Of a DNA stretch of 64,000 bases, positions 9,000 to 18,303 are shown piece after piece. The first letter of the stretch is position 1. The number at the start of each line of letters is the position of its first letter. The translations under genes were made by a program, and so were the position numbers. Source of the stretch: Flavobacteriaceae bacterium. GTDB lineage: Bacteria; Bacteroidota; Bacteroidia; Flavobacteriales; Flavobacteriaceae. The notes below the pieces were generated by a model that had not been told where the DNA came from, made no database searches, and saw nothing but the letters and a program-made list of their open reading frames with translations. The DNA lies in contig JAKITV010000007.1 of the NCBI GenBank assembly GCA_021647885.1, positions 16,758 to 80,757 of the forward strand. Reading direction: 5' to 3'.

Positions 9000-10438
9000 A
9001 AACTATCCAAAACTACATAAACGGCAACTTTCACAATCCATTACAAGATAATTGGATAAACAATTATTGTCCTGCAAATGGGGAAATCTATGGACAAATT
9101 CCAAATTCTTCAAGCGAAGATATAGAAGTTGCATATATAGCTGCAAAAACAGCTTTTCCAATCTGGTCACAAACCACATTAGAAGAACGTAGTAGAATAC
9201 TCATCAAGATTTCAGAATTGCTCGAAGCCAACTTACAGCGCTTCGCAGAAGCCGAAAGTAAAGACAATGGTAAACCAATTAGTTTAGCAAAAGCAGTAGA
9301 TATACCAAGAGCAGCAAGTAATTTTCGTTTCTTTGGAAATGCCATTACACAATTTGCTAGTGAAAGCCATGAAAGTATTGGTCAAAACGCTATAAATTAT
9401 ACCTTACGTCAACCGATTGGTGTTGTTGGTTGTATTTCACCTTGGAATCTCCCACTCTACTTATTCACTTGGAAAATCGCTCCAGCCATTGCAGCAGGAA
9501 ATTGCGTAGTTGCCAAACCAAGCGAAGTAACACCAATGACAGCCTTTTTATTAGGCGAAATCTGTAACGAAGCTGGTTTACCAAAAGGCGTGTTAAATAT
9601 TGTTCATGGATTAGGCTCTTCAACAGGACAAGCTATTGTTGAGCATCCAAACATTAAAGCCATTTCGTTTACAGGAGGAACAACAACAGGAGCACATATA
9701 GCAAGAATTGCAGCACCAATGTTTAAAAAACTATCTTTAGAACTTGGTGGGAAAAATCCAAATATCATTTTTGCTGATTGTGATTATGATGACATGTTGG
9801 AAACAACAGTACGTTCATCGTTTGCTAATCAAGGTCAGATTTGTTTGTGTGGAAGTCGCATTTTTGTGGAAGCGTCTATTTATGATAAATTCAAAACTGA
9901 TTTTGTTGAACGTGTCAAAGACTTAAAAGTAGGTCATCCTTCAAATGATGAAACTGATATTGGAGCATTAGTTTCTAAATCTCATTTAGAAAAAGTGATG
10001 AGCTATATTAATATTGCCAAAGAAGAAAACGGAAAAATTCTTTGTGGTGGAAACAAAGTAACTGTTAAAGGTTACGAAAACGGTTATTATCTCGAACCAA
10101 CTATTATTGAAGTACAAACTGACCAATGTAGAGTAAACCAAGAAGAAATATTTGGTCCTGTAGTAACAATCATGCCTTTTAATACTGAAGATGAAGTTCT
10201 CGAAATGGCAAACAAAGTAAAATATGGATTATCAGCTACACTTTGGACAAACAACCTAAAACGAACTATGAGAATGAGCAACCAATTACAAACAGGAATT
10301 GTTTGGGTAAACACGTGGATGATGCGTGATTTACGAACACCTTTTGGAGGTGTAAAAGCTTCAGGAGTTGGTAGAGAAGGTGGATTTGAAGCCTTACGGT
10401 TTTTTACAGAAGCTAAAAATGTGTGTATAAAGTATTAA
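8996..10438 (+). CDS. 2-aminomuconic/2-hydroxymuconic semialdehyde dehydrogenase, ALDH family
   Basis: ALDH motifs FTGGTTTG, LELGGKNPNIIF, FANQGQICLCGSR; kynurenine operon. Confidence 0.9.
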   Translation: MKTIQNYINGNFHNPLQDNWINNYCPANGEIYGQIPNSSSEDIEVAYIAAKTAFPIWSQTTLEERSRILIKISELLEANLQRFAEAESKDNGKPISLAKAVDIPRAASNFRFFGNAITQFASESHESIGQNAINYTLRQPIGVVGCISPWNLPLYLFTWKIAPAIAAGNCVVAKPSEVTPMTAFLLGEICNEAGLPKGVLNIVHGLGSSTGQAIVEHPNIKAISFTGGTTTGAHIARIAAPMFKKLSLELGGKNPNIIFADCDYDDMLETTVRSSFANQGQICLCGSRIFVEASIYDKFKTDFVERVKDLKVGHPSNDETDIGALVSKSHLEKVMSYINIAKEENGKILCGGNKVTVKGYENGYYLEPTIIEVQTDQCRVNQEEIFGPVVTIMPFNTEDEVLEMANKVKYGLSATLWTNNLKRTMRMSNQLQTGIVWVNTWMMRDLRTPFGGVKASGVGREGGFEALRFFTEAKNVCIKY

Positions 10439-10522
10439 AAAGAACATAGACAAAAGATAAAAGAGGAAAGACCAAAAAGAAGAGTCTTTATTCTTCGTTC
10501 TCTTGTCTTTTATCTCAAAAAA

Positions 10523-11305
10523 ATGAACTTAAACTTAAACAACAAAAACGCTCTGGTGTGTGGAAGTACACAAGGCATTGGTAAAGCAACAGCAATGGCT
10601 CTCGCAGCAGAAGGCGTGAATATCACTTTAGTTGCAAGAAATGAAGCAAAATTAAAACAAGTTCTTGCCGAATTATCAAGTCATAGGAATCATAATTATA
10701 TAGTTGCCGATTTTTCTAATCCTAAAGATTTAAAAGAGAAAATCAAAAATTATATCAAAACAAATAACGGATTTCATATTCTTATTAATAATACAGGTGG
10801 TCCAAAAGGTGGTCCAGTATTTTCTGCAGCTATTGAAGATTTTGAAAGCGCTTTCACCCAACATTTAAAATGCAATCATATATTAGCTCAAGCAGTTGTG
10901 CCATTTATGAAATCTGAAGGATTTGGGAGGATTATAAATATTATATCGACTTCGGTCAAGCAACCTTTAGATGGTCTTGGCGTTAGCAATACCATTCGTG
11001 GTGCTGTGGCTAATTGGAGTAAAACTTTGGCTAACGAATTAGGTAGTTTCGGAATTACAGTAAATAACGTACTTCCTGGCGCTACCGAAACAGAACGTTT
11101 ATCGGAAATCATCAAAAATAAATCATTAAAAATTGGTGCTTCAGAAGAGAATGTATCTAATGCAATGAAAAATTCGATACCTGCAAAACGCTTTGCAAAA
11201 CCTGAAGAAACCGCCAATGCCATTACCTTTTTAGCAAGTGAAGCAGCAAGTTATATTAACGGAATTAATCTTCCTGTTGACGGTGGACGCACAAAAAGTT
11301 TATAA
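10523..11305 (+). CDS. SDR family oxidoreductase
   Basis: GSTQGIGKATA, NNTGGPKGG, C-terminal GINLPVDGGRTKSL. Confidence 0.9.
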   Translation: MNLNLNNKNALVCGSTQGIGKATAMALAAEGVNITLVARNEAKLKQVLAELSSHRNHNYIVADFSNPKDLKEKIKNYIKTNNGFHILINNTGGPKGGPVFSAAIEDFESAFTQHLKCNHILAQAVVPFMKSEGFGRIINIISTSVKQPLDGLGVSNTIRGAVANWSKTLANELGSFGITVNNVLPGATETERLSEIIKNKSLKIGASEENVSNAMKNSIPAKRFAKPEETANAITFLASEAASYINGINLPVDGGRTKSL

Positions 11306-11310
11306 AAATT

Positions 11311-11344
11311 AGACCTCACAGGTTTTTAAAACCTGTGAGGTCTT
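11311..11344. repeat. Repeat family D hairpin (copy 2)
   Basis: AGACCTCACAGGTTTTTAAAACCTGTGAGGTCTT, identical to 2777-2810. Confidence 0.85.
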
Positions 11345-11362
11345 GTATATTAGTAAAATAAT

Positions 11363-11490
11363 CGCGTGAAGGATTGAAGCGACATCCTTTTACGTCAGTT
11401 CGAGTGATGCGAAGCATCGTATCGAGAACACGTAAAAAGATATAGCGAAAAGCCTGACGACACTTTGATAAAAGTGTTGACACGCCCAAA
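11363..11490 (+). repeat. Conserved-ends intergenic element, copy 1 (repeat or possible structured RNA)
   Basis: GCGTGAAGGATTgaagcgACATCCTT...atAGCGAAAAGCCTGAC...cACGCCCAAA; same ends at 58803-58978. Confidence 0.6.
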
Positions 11491-11500
11491 ACATAAAACA

Positions 11501-12025
11501 ATGAGCAAACTAGTTTCACCTTTAAATTTTAAAGATTGGATTGAAGAAAACCGTCATTTATTAAAACCTCCTGTTGGAAATAAAGTGGTTTGGAAAAATG
11601 GTGATTATATTGTTATGGTAGTTGGTGGACCAAACAGTAGAAAAGATTATCATTATAACGAAACGCCTGAATTTTTCTACCAAGTGGAAGGTAATATGGT
11701 CTTAAAAATTATGAATAATGGTAAGCCTGAAGATGTACCAATAAATGAAGGAGAGATTTATATATTACCACCAAAAGTACCGCATTCACCTCAACGTGGT
11801 GCAAATACTATAGGTTTGGTTATTGAATATCCTCGAAAAAAGAAAATGAAAGATGCTTTAGAATGGTACTGTGAAAAATGTAATCATCAGCTATATAGAA
11901 AGAAATTCAAATTAGATGATATTGAAACCGATATGCCTGGAATTTTTGATAAGTTTTATGGTAATGAAAAGAAACGTACTTGTAAAAAATGTGGCACTGT
12001 AATGGAACCGCCTAAAGAATTATAA
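11501..12025 (+). CDS. 3-hydroxyanthranilate 3,4-dioxygenase (the ORF track extends to 11465)
   Basis: NWIEENRHLLKPPVGN-like N-terminus, cupin region DYHYNETPEFFYQVEG, C-terminal rubredoxin-like CEKCNHQ / CKKCGTVMEPP. Confidence 0.95.
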   Translation: MSKLVSPLNFKDWIEENRHLLKPPVGNKVVWKNGDYIVMVVGGPNSRKDYHYNETPEFFYQVEGNMVLKIMNNGKPEDVPINEGEIYILPPKVPHSPQRGANTIGLVIEYPRKKKMKDALEWYCEKCNHQLYRKKFKLDDIETDMPGIFDKFYGNEKKRTCKKCGTVMEPPKEL

Positions 12026-12138
12026 AGCCCTTTTGTCCTTTCGGACATTTTCCAAAAGGAAAAACGAATATGTTATATAATGATGAAAAATAAACAAATA
12101 AATCCTCTCCCTTTGGGAAAGTTAGAGAGAGCTTAAAT

Positions 12139-13227
12139 ATGGAAAAACGAAAACTGCGCATAAACGGTCACTCTCATTTACTGCCTTATCCAGAGGAAAT
12201 TCCTCAATTTATGAAGGATAAAGAGATTTTTTGGGTAGATAAAGACCGAAAATTCATGCTTCAAAAAGATTGGAGTCGTCCTGTAACCGATTCTAGTTTT
12301 TTTCTCAACGAAAAATTAGAATGGATGGAACGTTTCAATATAGATCATGCTGTAGTTTTAAATCTGTCGCAACTCTATGGAAACGGTTTACGTGTTGAAG
12401 AAATGAAACAAGCCTTACGCTTTCAAAATGATTTTAATGCTAAAGTACAGCGTGATAATCCCAGTAAATTTACCTGTGGCTTTGTAGTACATCCTGGTTT
12501 TGTAAAAGGTGCTTGTTGGGAAATTGAGCGTTGTGTTGAAGAATTAGGAATGCAATTACTATGTTTACCAACCCATTATATGGATACCATTGGAACTTGG
12601 CGTTGTATTTTTGACGAAGAAAACGAACCTATTTTTGAGTTGGCAAGTAAATACAATTTGGCAGTAGAGATTCATCCTTACGATGGTGAAAAATTTATAA
12701 ATCTTGAAAACACTTCTTGGAGATTTCACCTTATTTGGATGCTTGCGCAATGTGCTGATGCGTATCATTTCTTAACTTTAAATGGCTATCAAGAAAAATT
12801 TCCAAACATGAGAACCTGTTTTGCTCATGGTGGACAATTAGCACAAATTAATTTGGGCAGGCGCATACAAGGATTTGATGGAAGACCAGATTTATTTGAA
12901 GGGCAACACCATCCTAGAAAAGCAGTTGGACATAAAAACATTTTCTTCGACACTTTAGTTCACGATACTGGATCTTTAAAACTATTGGTGGAAAATCAAG
13001 GCTCTAAACAAGTACTTATGGGATTGGATGATCCTTATCCTTTGGGAGAAATGGAAAGCGATGCACAATCTTCTTATCCAGGAAAGATATTAGATTTAGC
13101 AATGGAGCGTGATATTATTAACCAAAATGAATATGATGCTATTTGGGAAGATAATGTGATACAGTGGTTATGTGGAAATGATGAAGCTGCCAAACAAAAA
13201 TTTATTTCACGAATCCAAGGGACTTAA
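12139..13227 (+). CDS. 2-amino-3-carboxymuconate-6-semialdehyde decarboxylase (ACMSD), amidohydrolase family
   Basis: INGHSHLLP, FAHGGQ, LMGLDDPYPLGE; adjacent to the 3-hydroxyanthranilate dioxygenase. Confidence 0.94.
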   Translation: MEKRKLRINGHSHLLPYPEEIPQFMKDKEIFWVDKDRKFMLQKDWSRPVTDSSFFLNEKLEWMERFNIDHAVVLNLSQLYGNGLRVEEMKQALRFQNDFNAKVQRDNPSKFTCGFVVHPGFVKGACWEIERCVEELGMQLLCLPTHYMDTIGTWRCIFDEENEPIFELASKYNLAVEIHPYDGEKFINLENTSWRFHLIWMLAQCADAYHFLTLNGYQEKFPNMRTCFAHGGQLAQINLGRRIQGFDGRPDLFEGQHHPRKAVGHKNIFFDTLVHDTGSLKLLVENQGSKQVLMGLDDPYPLGEMESDAQSSYPGKILDLAMERDIINQNEYDAIWEDNVIQWLCGNDEAAKQKFISRIQGT

Positions 13228-13236
13228 GTCCCTTGA
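13217..13236. repeat. 20-bp perfect palindrome containing the ACMSD stop codon
   Basis: CAAGGGACTTAAGTCCCTTG. Confidence 0.85.
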
Positions 13237-13251
13237 AAAACAAACTAAATA

Positions 13252-13893
13252 GTGCAATTTTTACCTGAAGAATTAGATGATTATGTTGTAAAACACAGCC
13301 AAGACGAACCAGAGTTATTAAAGCAGCTTAGCAGAGAAACATATCAAAAAATATTACAACCTCGAATGTTGAGTGGTCACTTTCAAGGTAGAGTATTGAG
13401 CATGATTTCTAAATTGATTAATCCTAAAAACATTCTCGAAATTGGCACTTACACAGGCTATTCGGCATTATGCTTAGCAGAAGGTATGCAAAGCAATGGA
13501 GAATTACATACTATAGATATTGATGAAGAACTCTTTGACTTTCAGCGTAAATATTTTGACAAATCTGGTTTTGGACAACAAATTCATCAGCATCTTGGAA
13601 ATGCATTAAAAATTATTCCAAAACTGAATAAAACTTTTGACCTTGTCTTTATTGATGCCGATAAAGAAAATTATTCAAACTACTTTAGTTGTATAATAGC
13701 TAAATTAAATTCTGGTGGAATTATACTTTCAGACAATGTGCTTTGGAGCGGTAAAGTAATTGAAGCTATACAACCTGATGACACTTCAACTAAAGCATTA
13801 ATAGAATATAATATGCTTTTAAAAGAAGATAAAAGAGTTGAAACCGTGTTATTGCCAATTCGTGACGGCTTAACAATTAGTAGAAAGAAATAG
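13252..13893 (+). CDS. Class I SAM O-methyltransferase, CCoAOMT-like (GTG start)
   Basis: ILEIGTYTGYSALCLAE, DLVFIDADKENY, LSDNVLWSGKV. Confidence 0.92.
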   Translation: MQFLPEELDDYVVKHSQDEPELLKQLSRETYQKILQPRMLSGHFQGRVLSMISKLINPKNILEIGTYTGYSALCLAEGMQSNGELHTIDIDEELFDFQRKYFDKSGFGQQIHQHLGNALKIIPKLNKTFDLVFIDADKENYSNYFSCIIAKLNSGGIILSDNVLWSGKVIEAIQPDDTSTKALIEYNMLLKEDKRVETVLLPIRDGLTISRKK

Positions 13894-13947
13894 ATTCCCT
13901 CCCGATAGTTATCGGGATTCAAGAGAATGACAAACTTCAATAAAAAA

Positions 13948-14235
13948 TTATAGCTTACGACTTACAGAGCCTGTAAAATCTTCAAATTCGTCTTTTACTT
14001 TATCTATTTCTTCTTTAATGTTCTTGGTAACATCTGTATCAATGCCATGCTTTTCGGCACTTTTAGTAATTTCGTGTTTAATATCGTTGGTGGCATTCTT
14101 AAGTGTTTTCATTCCTTTCCCAAGACCACGAGCTATTTCAGGAATTTTATCGGCACCAAATACCATCACTACTATAAATAGGATTACAGTAATTTCTGCG
14201 CCACTAATAAATAAAAATGTTGCTTGTTGTATCAC
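13948..14235 (-). CDS. tatA: Twin-arginine translocase TatA/TatE subunit
   Basis: N-terminal TM plus FGADKIPEIARGLGKGMKTLKNA. Confidence 0.92.
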   Translation of the reverse strand: MIQQATFLFISGAEITVILFIVVMVFGADKIPEIARGLGKGMKTLKNATNDIKHEITKSAEKHGIDTDVTKNIKEEIDKVKDEFEDFTGSVSRKL

Positions 14236-14287
14236 TTTACAAATATAGTGGGAATATAATTTAATTATTTAAAATTGTATTAAAAGT

Positions 14288-15085
14288 TTAATCTTCAATT
14301 ACATTAATAATTTGCTTATACTCGAAATACTTTTCTTTTAAAAACTCTAATATTTCCACATCACTTTTTTCTTTACAACGTTTATTAAAATTTTCGTCAT
14401 CTGAACAGAAATAAAAAAATTCCATCTGCAAATTATCCTTTAATGGATATACACTAAAAAAATCTTCAGATAATCTTGCTTTAATACTATACAACAATTT
14501 TTCATCGGCTTCTAATTTAACTCTTAATTTTAGCATTTTTGTACGACCAGTAATTCTATTTAAAATCTTATTGGTATTAATCATAAATCCAAGTCCATAA
14601 AAGTAAACGAACTTTCCAGCGTCTGCTTCAAAAACACGTCTTTCATTTTGCGTTTTAGGTTTACTAGTATTTCCTGGAATTCCTAAGTCATAAAAATTTA
14701 GAGGTCGTTCTAAATTGGAGTTGTCAATATCTAAATCTAAATTTCCCGAAAGCACTTTTCCTACTACAACTTCGTCCAACTCATAAATATTCTCAATTAA
14801 GTTTACAATAATGATTTTGGTTTCTATTATTTCTTTCGAAATTATTATGGCTTCTAATTTATATTGTATTGAAGAAAATACTAATGTGTCATTAAGTTTT
14901 GCTTGAATTACAAAAACCCCCTTATTGTTAGTAATAGTAAATTTTTGTGATGTTTTGTTTATAACATGGATACCTTCTACATCAGCATTAGCAATAATTA
15001 AACCATTTAATTTTACTGACTGTGAGGATATTATACTTGTAAAAAAAAGAGTTAAAAAAAGAATAGAAACTTTAATTTTTACCAC
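14288..15085 (-). CDS. Secreted protein with carboxypeptidase-regulatory-like N-terminal domain
   Basis: Signal peptide; GLIIANADVEGIHVINKTSQKFTITNNKGVFVIQAKLNDTLVFSSIQYK; paralogous to the adjacent ORF. Confidence 0.7.
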   Translation of the reverse strand: MVKIKVSILFLTLFFTSIISSQSVKLNGLIIANADVEGIHVINKTSQKFTITNNKGVFVIQAKLNDTLVFSSIQYKLEAIIISKEIIETKIIIVNLIENIYELDEVVVGKVLSGNLDLDIDNSNLERPLNFYDLGIPGNTSKPKTQNERRVFEADAGKFVYFYGLGFMINTNKILNRITGRTKMLKLRVKLEADEKLLYSIKARLSEDFFSVYPLKDNLQMEFFYFCSDDENFNKRCKEKSDVEILEFLKEKYFEYKQIINVIED

Positions 15086-15872
15086 TTTTACTTTTTTTAA
15101 ACGCTTTACTCTGACTAATTAAAAATTCTAAAAATTGTAATTCGTTTCCTTCTTCCATTAAGTTTTTATCAAATCCGTTGTCTTCAACAAAATGAATAAA
15201 CTCATCTATACTATCTTCAGGTATATTGAGGTTTTTTTGCAAATATGATAACGAATATTTTGTAGTCAAGTCTTTATAAGCATCAGAGTTATTGATAATA
15301 TCTTTCTTGTTAGATTTAAAAATCGGTTTCACTAAAAGCCCTATAATTTGAACAAAATCTGCTCCATTATAATAGCGCCCTTCTTCCATTGCCATGTTTA
15401 CAACTCCTGACTTATAATCGTCTGAAAACTCAAAATCATCCATATTTTGGATTCCAAAATAAATCGCATCTAAATCCGGATTAAATGTTTTTACACTTTC
15501 TATATCAACCGTGAGATTTCCAGAAAGCCCATAAGGCAGAATAACGACTTCGTCTAATTTATTTATTCTTTCAACCAAAAAGACAGTCATTATTTTATTA
15601 GAAATAATATCTTCATTAATTACTACAACAAATTTTTCAAATTGTAAAGCAGAAATTTCGAGCCTATCGTTAAGAGCAACTTCAATAGAAAATTTTCCAT
15701 CAATATCTGTAATAGCTCCTTTGTTGGAAGATGTATTGTAAACTGTAACACCTTCTACGTCTACACTATCTACAACAATTCTTCCAAATACTTCAATGCG
15801 ATCAATGTCTTGAGAAAATGCAAAAGAAACCGTAAAACATAAGATGATTAATATAAAGTAGTTTTTTTTCAT
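15072..15872 (-). CDS. Secreted protein with carboxypeptidase-regulatory-like N-terminal domain
   Basis: GRIVVDSVDVEGVTVYNTSSNKGAITDIDGKFSIEVALNDRLEISALQFEK; overlaps the following paralog by 14 bp. Confidence 0.7.
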   Translation of the reverse strand: MKKNYFILIILCFTVSFAFSQDIDRIEVFGRIVVDSVDVEGVTVYNTSSNKGAITDIDGKFSIEVALNDRLEISALQFEKFVVVINEDIISNKIMTVFLVERINKLDEVVILPYGLSGNLTVDIESVKTFNPDLDAIYFGIQNMDDFEFSDDYKSGVVNMAMEEGRYYNGADFVQIIGLLVKPIFKSNKKDIINNSDAYKDLTTKYSLSYLQKNLNIPEDSIDEFIHFVEDNGFDKNLMEEGNELQFLEFLISQSKAFKKSKSGKN

Positions 15873-16131
15873 GTGTTAGTTTTTATTGTTTTTAATGGTC
15901 ATCCCAATAACTATCGGGACTGTTCGCCTGTCTGCCGCAGGCATGGCTATTAATCACTCCTTTTTGTGAGAAAGATTTTAACATGCTCATTTCATAGGTT
16001 AAAGAAAGGAATTTATAATCTTAATAAAATGTAAAGAGCTTCTAAACTTTTGTTAAATGATGTATTTATCTAAATTTACAAAAAAGAAAGCAATCTTTAA
16101 ATTTTATTCTTACAAATAATAGCTAAAATTA

Positions 16132-16839
16132 ATGAAAAACATAATAATTGCAAGTACATCTACAATTCATGGTAGTGGGTTTTTAGAATATCTATTAGAA
16201 GATTTAATACAACATTTTAAAGGCACCAATTCTATTTTATTTATTCCTTATGCTAGACCAAGTGGAATATCTCATGAAGCTTATACCAAAAAAACCCAAA
16301 TTGCATTTTCTAAAATTGGGAAAACAGTAAAAGGAATACATGAATTTAATGATCCTATAAAAGCTGTTGAAGATGCAAAAGGAATATTTATTGGTGGTGG
16401 CAATACCTTTGTTTTGGTAAACCAATTGTATAAACATAATCTTATCACTACACTCCAAGATGCTGTAAAAAAAGGAACTCCATATCTTGGTACAAGTGCA
16501 GGGAGCAATATTTGCGGTCTTACCTTATGTACTACAAACGATATGCCTATTGTATATCCACCTAGTTTTAAAACTTTGTCTTTAGTGCCTTTTAATATAA
16601 ATCCCCATTATTTAGATCCCGATCCAACAAGTAAACATATGGGAGAAACACGAGAAACACGCATACAAGAATTTCATAATTTTAACACACAACCAGTTGT
16701 TGGCTTAAGAGAAGGGAGTTATTTACACGTTTTTAATAATGATATTTTGCTTAAAGGAGAGCTAACTGCACGTGTATTTGAATACAATAAAACACCTTAT
16801 GAAATTGAACCTAATTCAGCTTTAAATACTTTAAAATAG
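16132..16839 (+). CDS. pepE: Dipeptidase E (peptidase family S51)
   Basis: GIFIGGGNTFVLVNQLYK, YLGTSAGSNICG, NPHYLDPDP. Confidence 0.93.
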   Translation: MKNIIIASTSTIHGSGFLEYLLEDLIQHFKGTNSILFIPYARPSGISHEAYTKKTQIAFSKIGKTVKGIHEFNDPIKAVEDAKGIFIGGGNTFVLVNQLYKHNLITTLQDAVKKGTPYLGTSAGSNICGLTLCTTNDMPIVYPPSFKTLSLVPFNINPHYLDPDPTSKHMGETRETRIQEFHNFNTQPVVGLREGSYLHVFNNDILLKGELTARVFEYNKTPYEIEPNSALNTLK

Positions 16840-16851
16840 AAATTTTAAAAA

Positions 16852-17277
16852 TTATAGTTTCTTGAAAAAATGATATCCTAAAATTTCGAATCCTTCATTA
16901 TAATAAAATTTATGTGAAGGATAATTTTGAACATAAGTATTTAACTCTACCGATTTACATCCTCTTTGTTTTGCATAATCGTAAATCCATTTAAAAAACT
17001 GTTTTCCTAAACCTTTTCCTCTGTAACTATCATCAATATAAACGTGATCTACTTCTATGCTTTTTCCTGAATAGTGACGTGTACAAAACCACATTCCTGA
17101 AATACCTATTAATTTTTCTCCATCAAAAATGCCTGCACACTCATAATTTTGAGTTACCATTTCTGCAAATCGCTGCTTTAAAATAGCTTCAGACTGTTTA
17201 TTATCATTAAGCTTTTGAACTAATGGAATAATACTGTTAATATTATTGTTTTCAATTATTCTAAAAGTATAAGACAT
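16852..17277 (-). CDS. GNAT family N-acetyltransferase (the ORF track extends to 17358)
   Basis: VDHVYIDDSYRGKGLGKQFFKWIYDYAKQRGCKSVELNT. Confidence 0.9.
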   Translation of the reverse strand: MSYTFRIIENNNINSIIPLVQKLNDNKQSEAILKQRFAEMVTQNYECAGIFDGEKLIGISGMWFCTRHYSGKSIEVDHVYIDDSYRGKGLGKQFFKWIYDYAKQRGCKSVELNTYVQNYPSHKFYYNEGFEILGYHFFKKL

Positions 17278-17431
17278 CTGTAAAATTTTAAAATTCAATA
17301 TTTGCAAATTAATGCAAAAAGTATCTTTTATAAAAACAAGTGTCCATTTAACTAACAAAAGACTCTGTTTATACTATTCTTATAAATTTTTATAACAAAC
17401 TTTTGTATTTTTAATACTACAAAATTAATGC

Positions 17432-18223
17432 ATGAGAAGAGGGAGTAATAAAGTTAGATTATTAATAGGTGCAGCAATAATTCTTTTTGCAGTTATAAAA
17501 TACTGCTCTAGTGCAGAGACAAATCCATATACAGGGAAAGAACAGCATATTACAATTACTGAAGATCAAGAAATTGCTATTGGATTGCAGAGTGCTCCAT
17601 ATATGGCACAGCAATATGGTGGTTTATATCCAGATGAGAGTTATCAATATTTTGTTGACCAGATTGGGCAAAGATTGGTTGAAAATAGTATTGCCAAAAA
17701 AACAGGTTACAAGTATGACTTTCATTTATTAGCAGATGCAAAAACTATAAATGCTTTTGCATTACCTGGTGGGCAAATATTTATTACTTATGCTCTTTTT
17801 TCAAAATTGGTAGATGAAAATGGCAGATTAGATAAAGACAAAGTCGCTGGAGTATTAGGTCATGAAATTGGTCATGTGGTAGGACGGCATTCGGCAGATA
17901 GAATGTCAAAACAAGGATTAACTCAAGGTATACTAAGTGGTGTTGCTGTTGGATTTGACCCAAGTACCGCTCAAGGTGCAGCAGCAATTGCTAATGTTAT
18001 AAACATGAAGTATGGTAGAGAGGATGAACTGGAGAGTGACGATCTTGGAATACGATTTATGATTAACGCTGGATACAATGCCGAAGAAATGATTAGTGTA
18101 ATGCAAATTTTAAAAACTGCAGCAGGATCAAATCGAGCACCAGAATTTCAAAGCACACATCCGGATCCAGAAAATAGAATAGAAAAAATTAAAGAAGCTA
18201 TTGAAAAGTATAAAAACTTATAG
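17432..18223 (+). CDS. M48 family metallopeptidase (LoiP-like)
   Basis: VLGHEIGHVVGRHSADRMSKQ (HExxH), ESDDLGIRFM. Confidence 0.95.
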   Translation: MRRGSNKVRLLIGAAIILFAVIKYCSSAETNPYTGKEQHITITEDQEIAIGLQSAPYMAQQYGGLYPDESYQYFVDQIGQRLVENSIAKKTGYKYDFHLLADAKTINAFALPGGQIFITYALFSKLVDENGRLDKDKVAGVLGHEIGHVVGRHSADRMSKQGLTQGILSGVAVGFDPSTAQGAAAIANVINMKYGREDELESDDLGIRFMINAGYNAEEMISVMQILKTAAGSNRAPEFQSTHPDPENRIEKIKEAIEKYKNL

Positions 18224-18249
18224 CTTAATTTTACAACATATTCATTTGT

Positions 18250-18278
18250 AAATCCTGCTGTTTAGCAGGATTTTGTTT
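18250..18278 (+). terminator. Intrinsic terminator-like hairpin
   Basis: AATCCTGCTgtttAGCAGGATTttgttttt. Confidence 0.85.
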
Positions 18279-18303
18279 TTATCTTTGAATATAATTTTAA
18301 CCT

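Noticed and set aside
10888-11223. 111-aa antisense ORF in the SDR gene
   Set aside because: Shadow ORF with no domain signal.
11316-11519. 67-aa minus-strand ORF over the conserved-ends element
   Set aside because: Translation of repeat DNA; better explained as a repeat.
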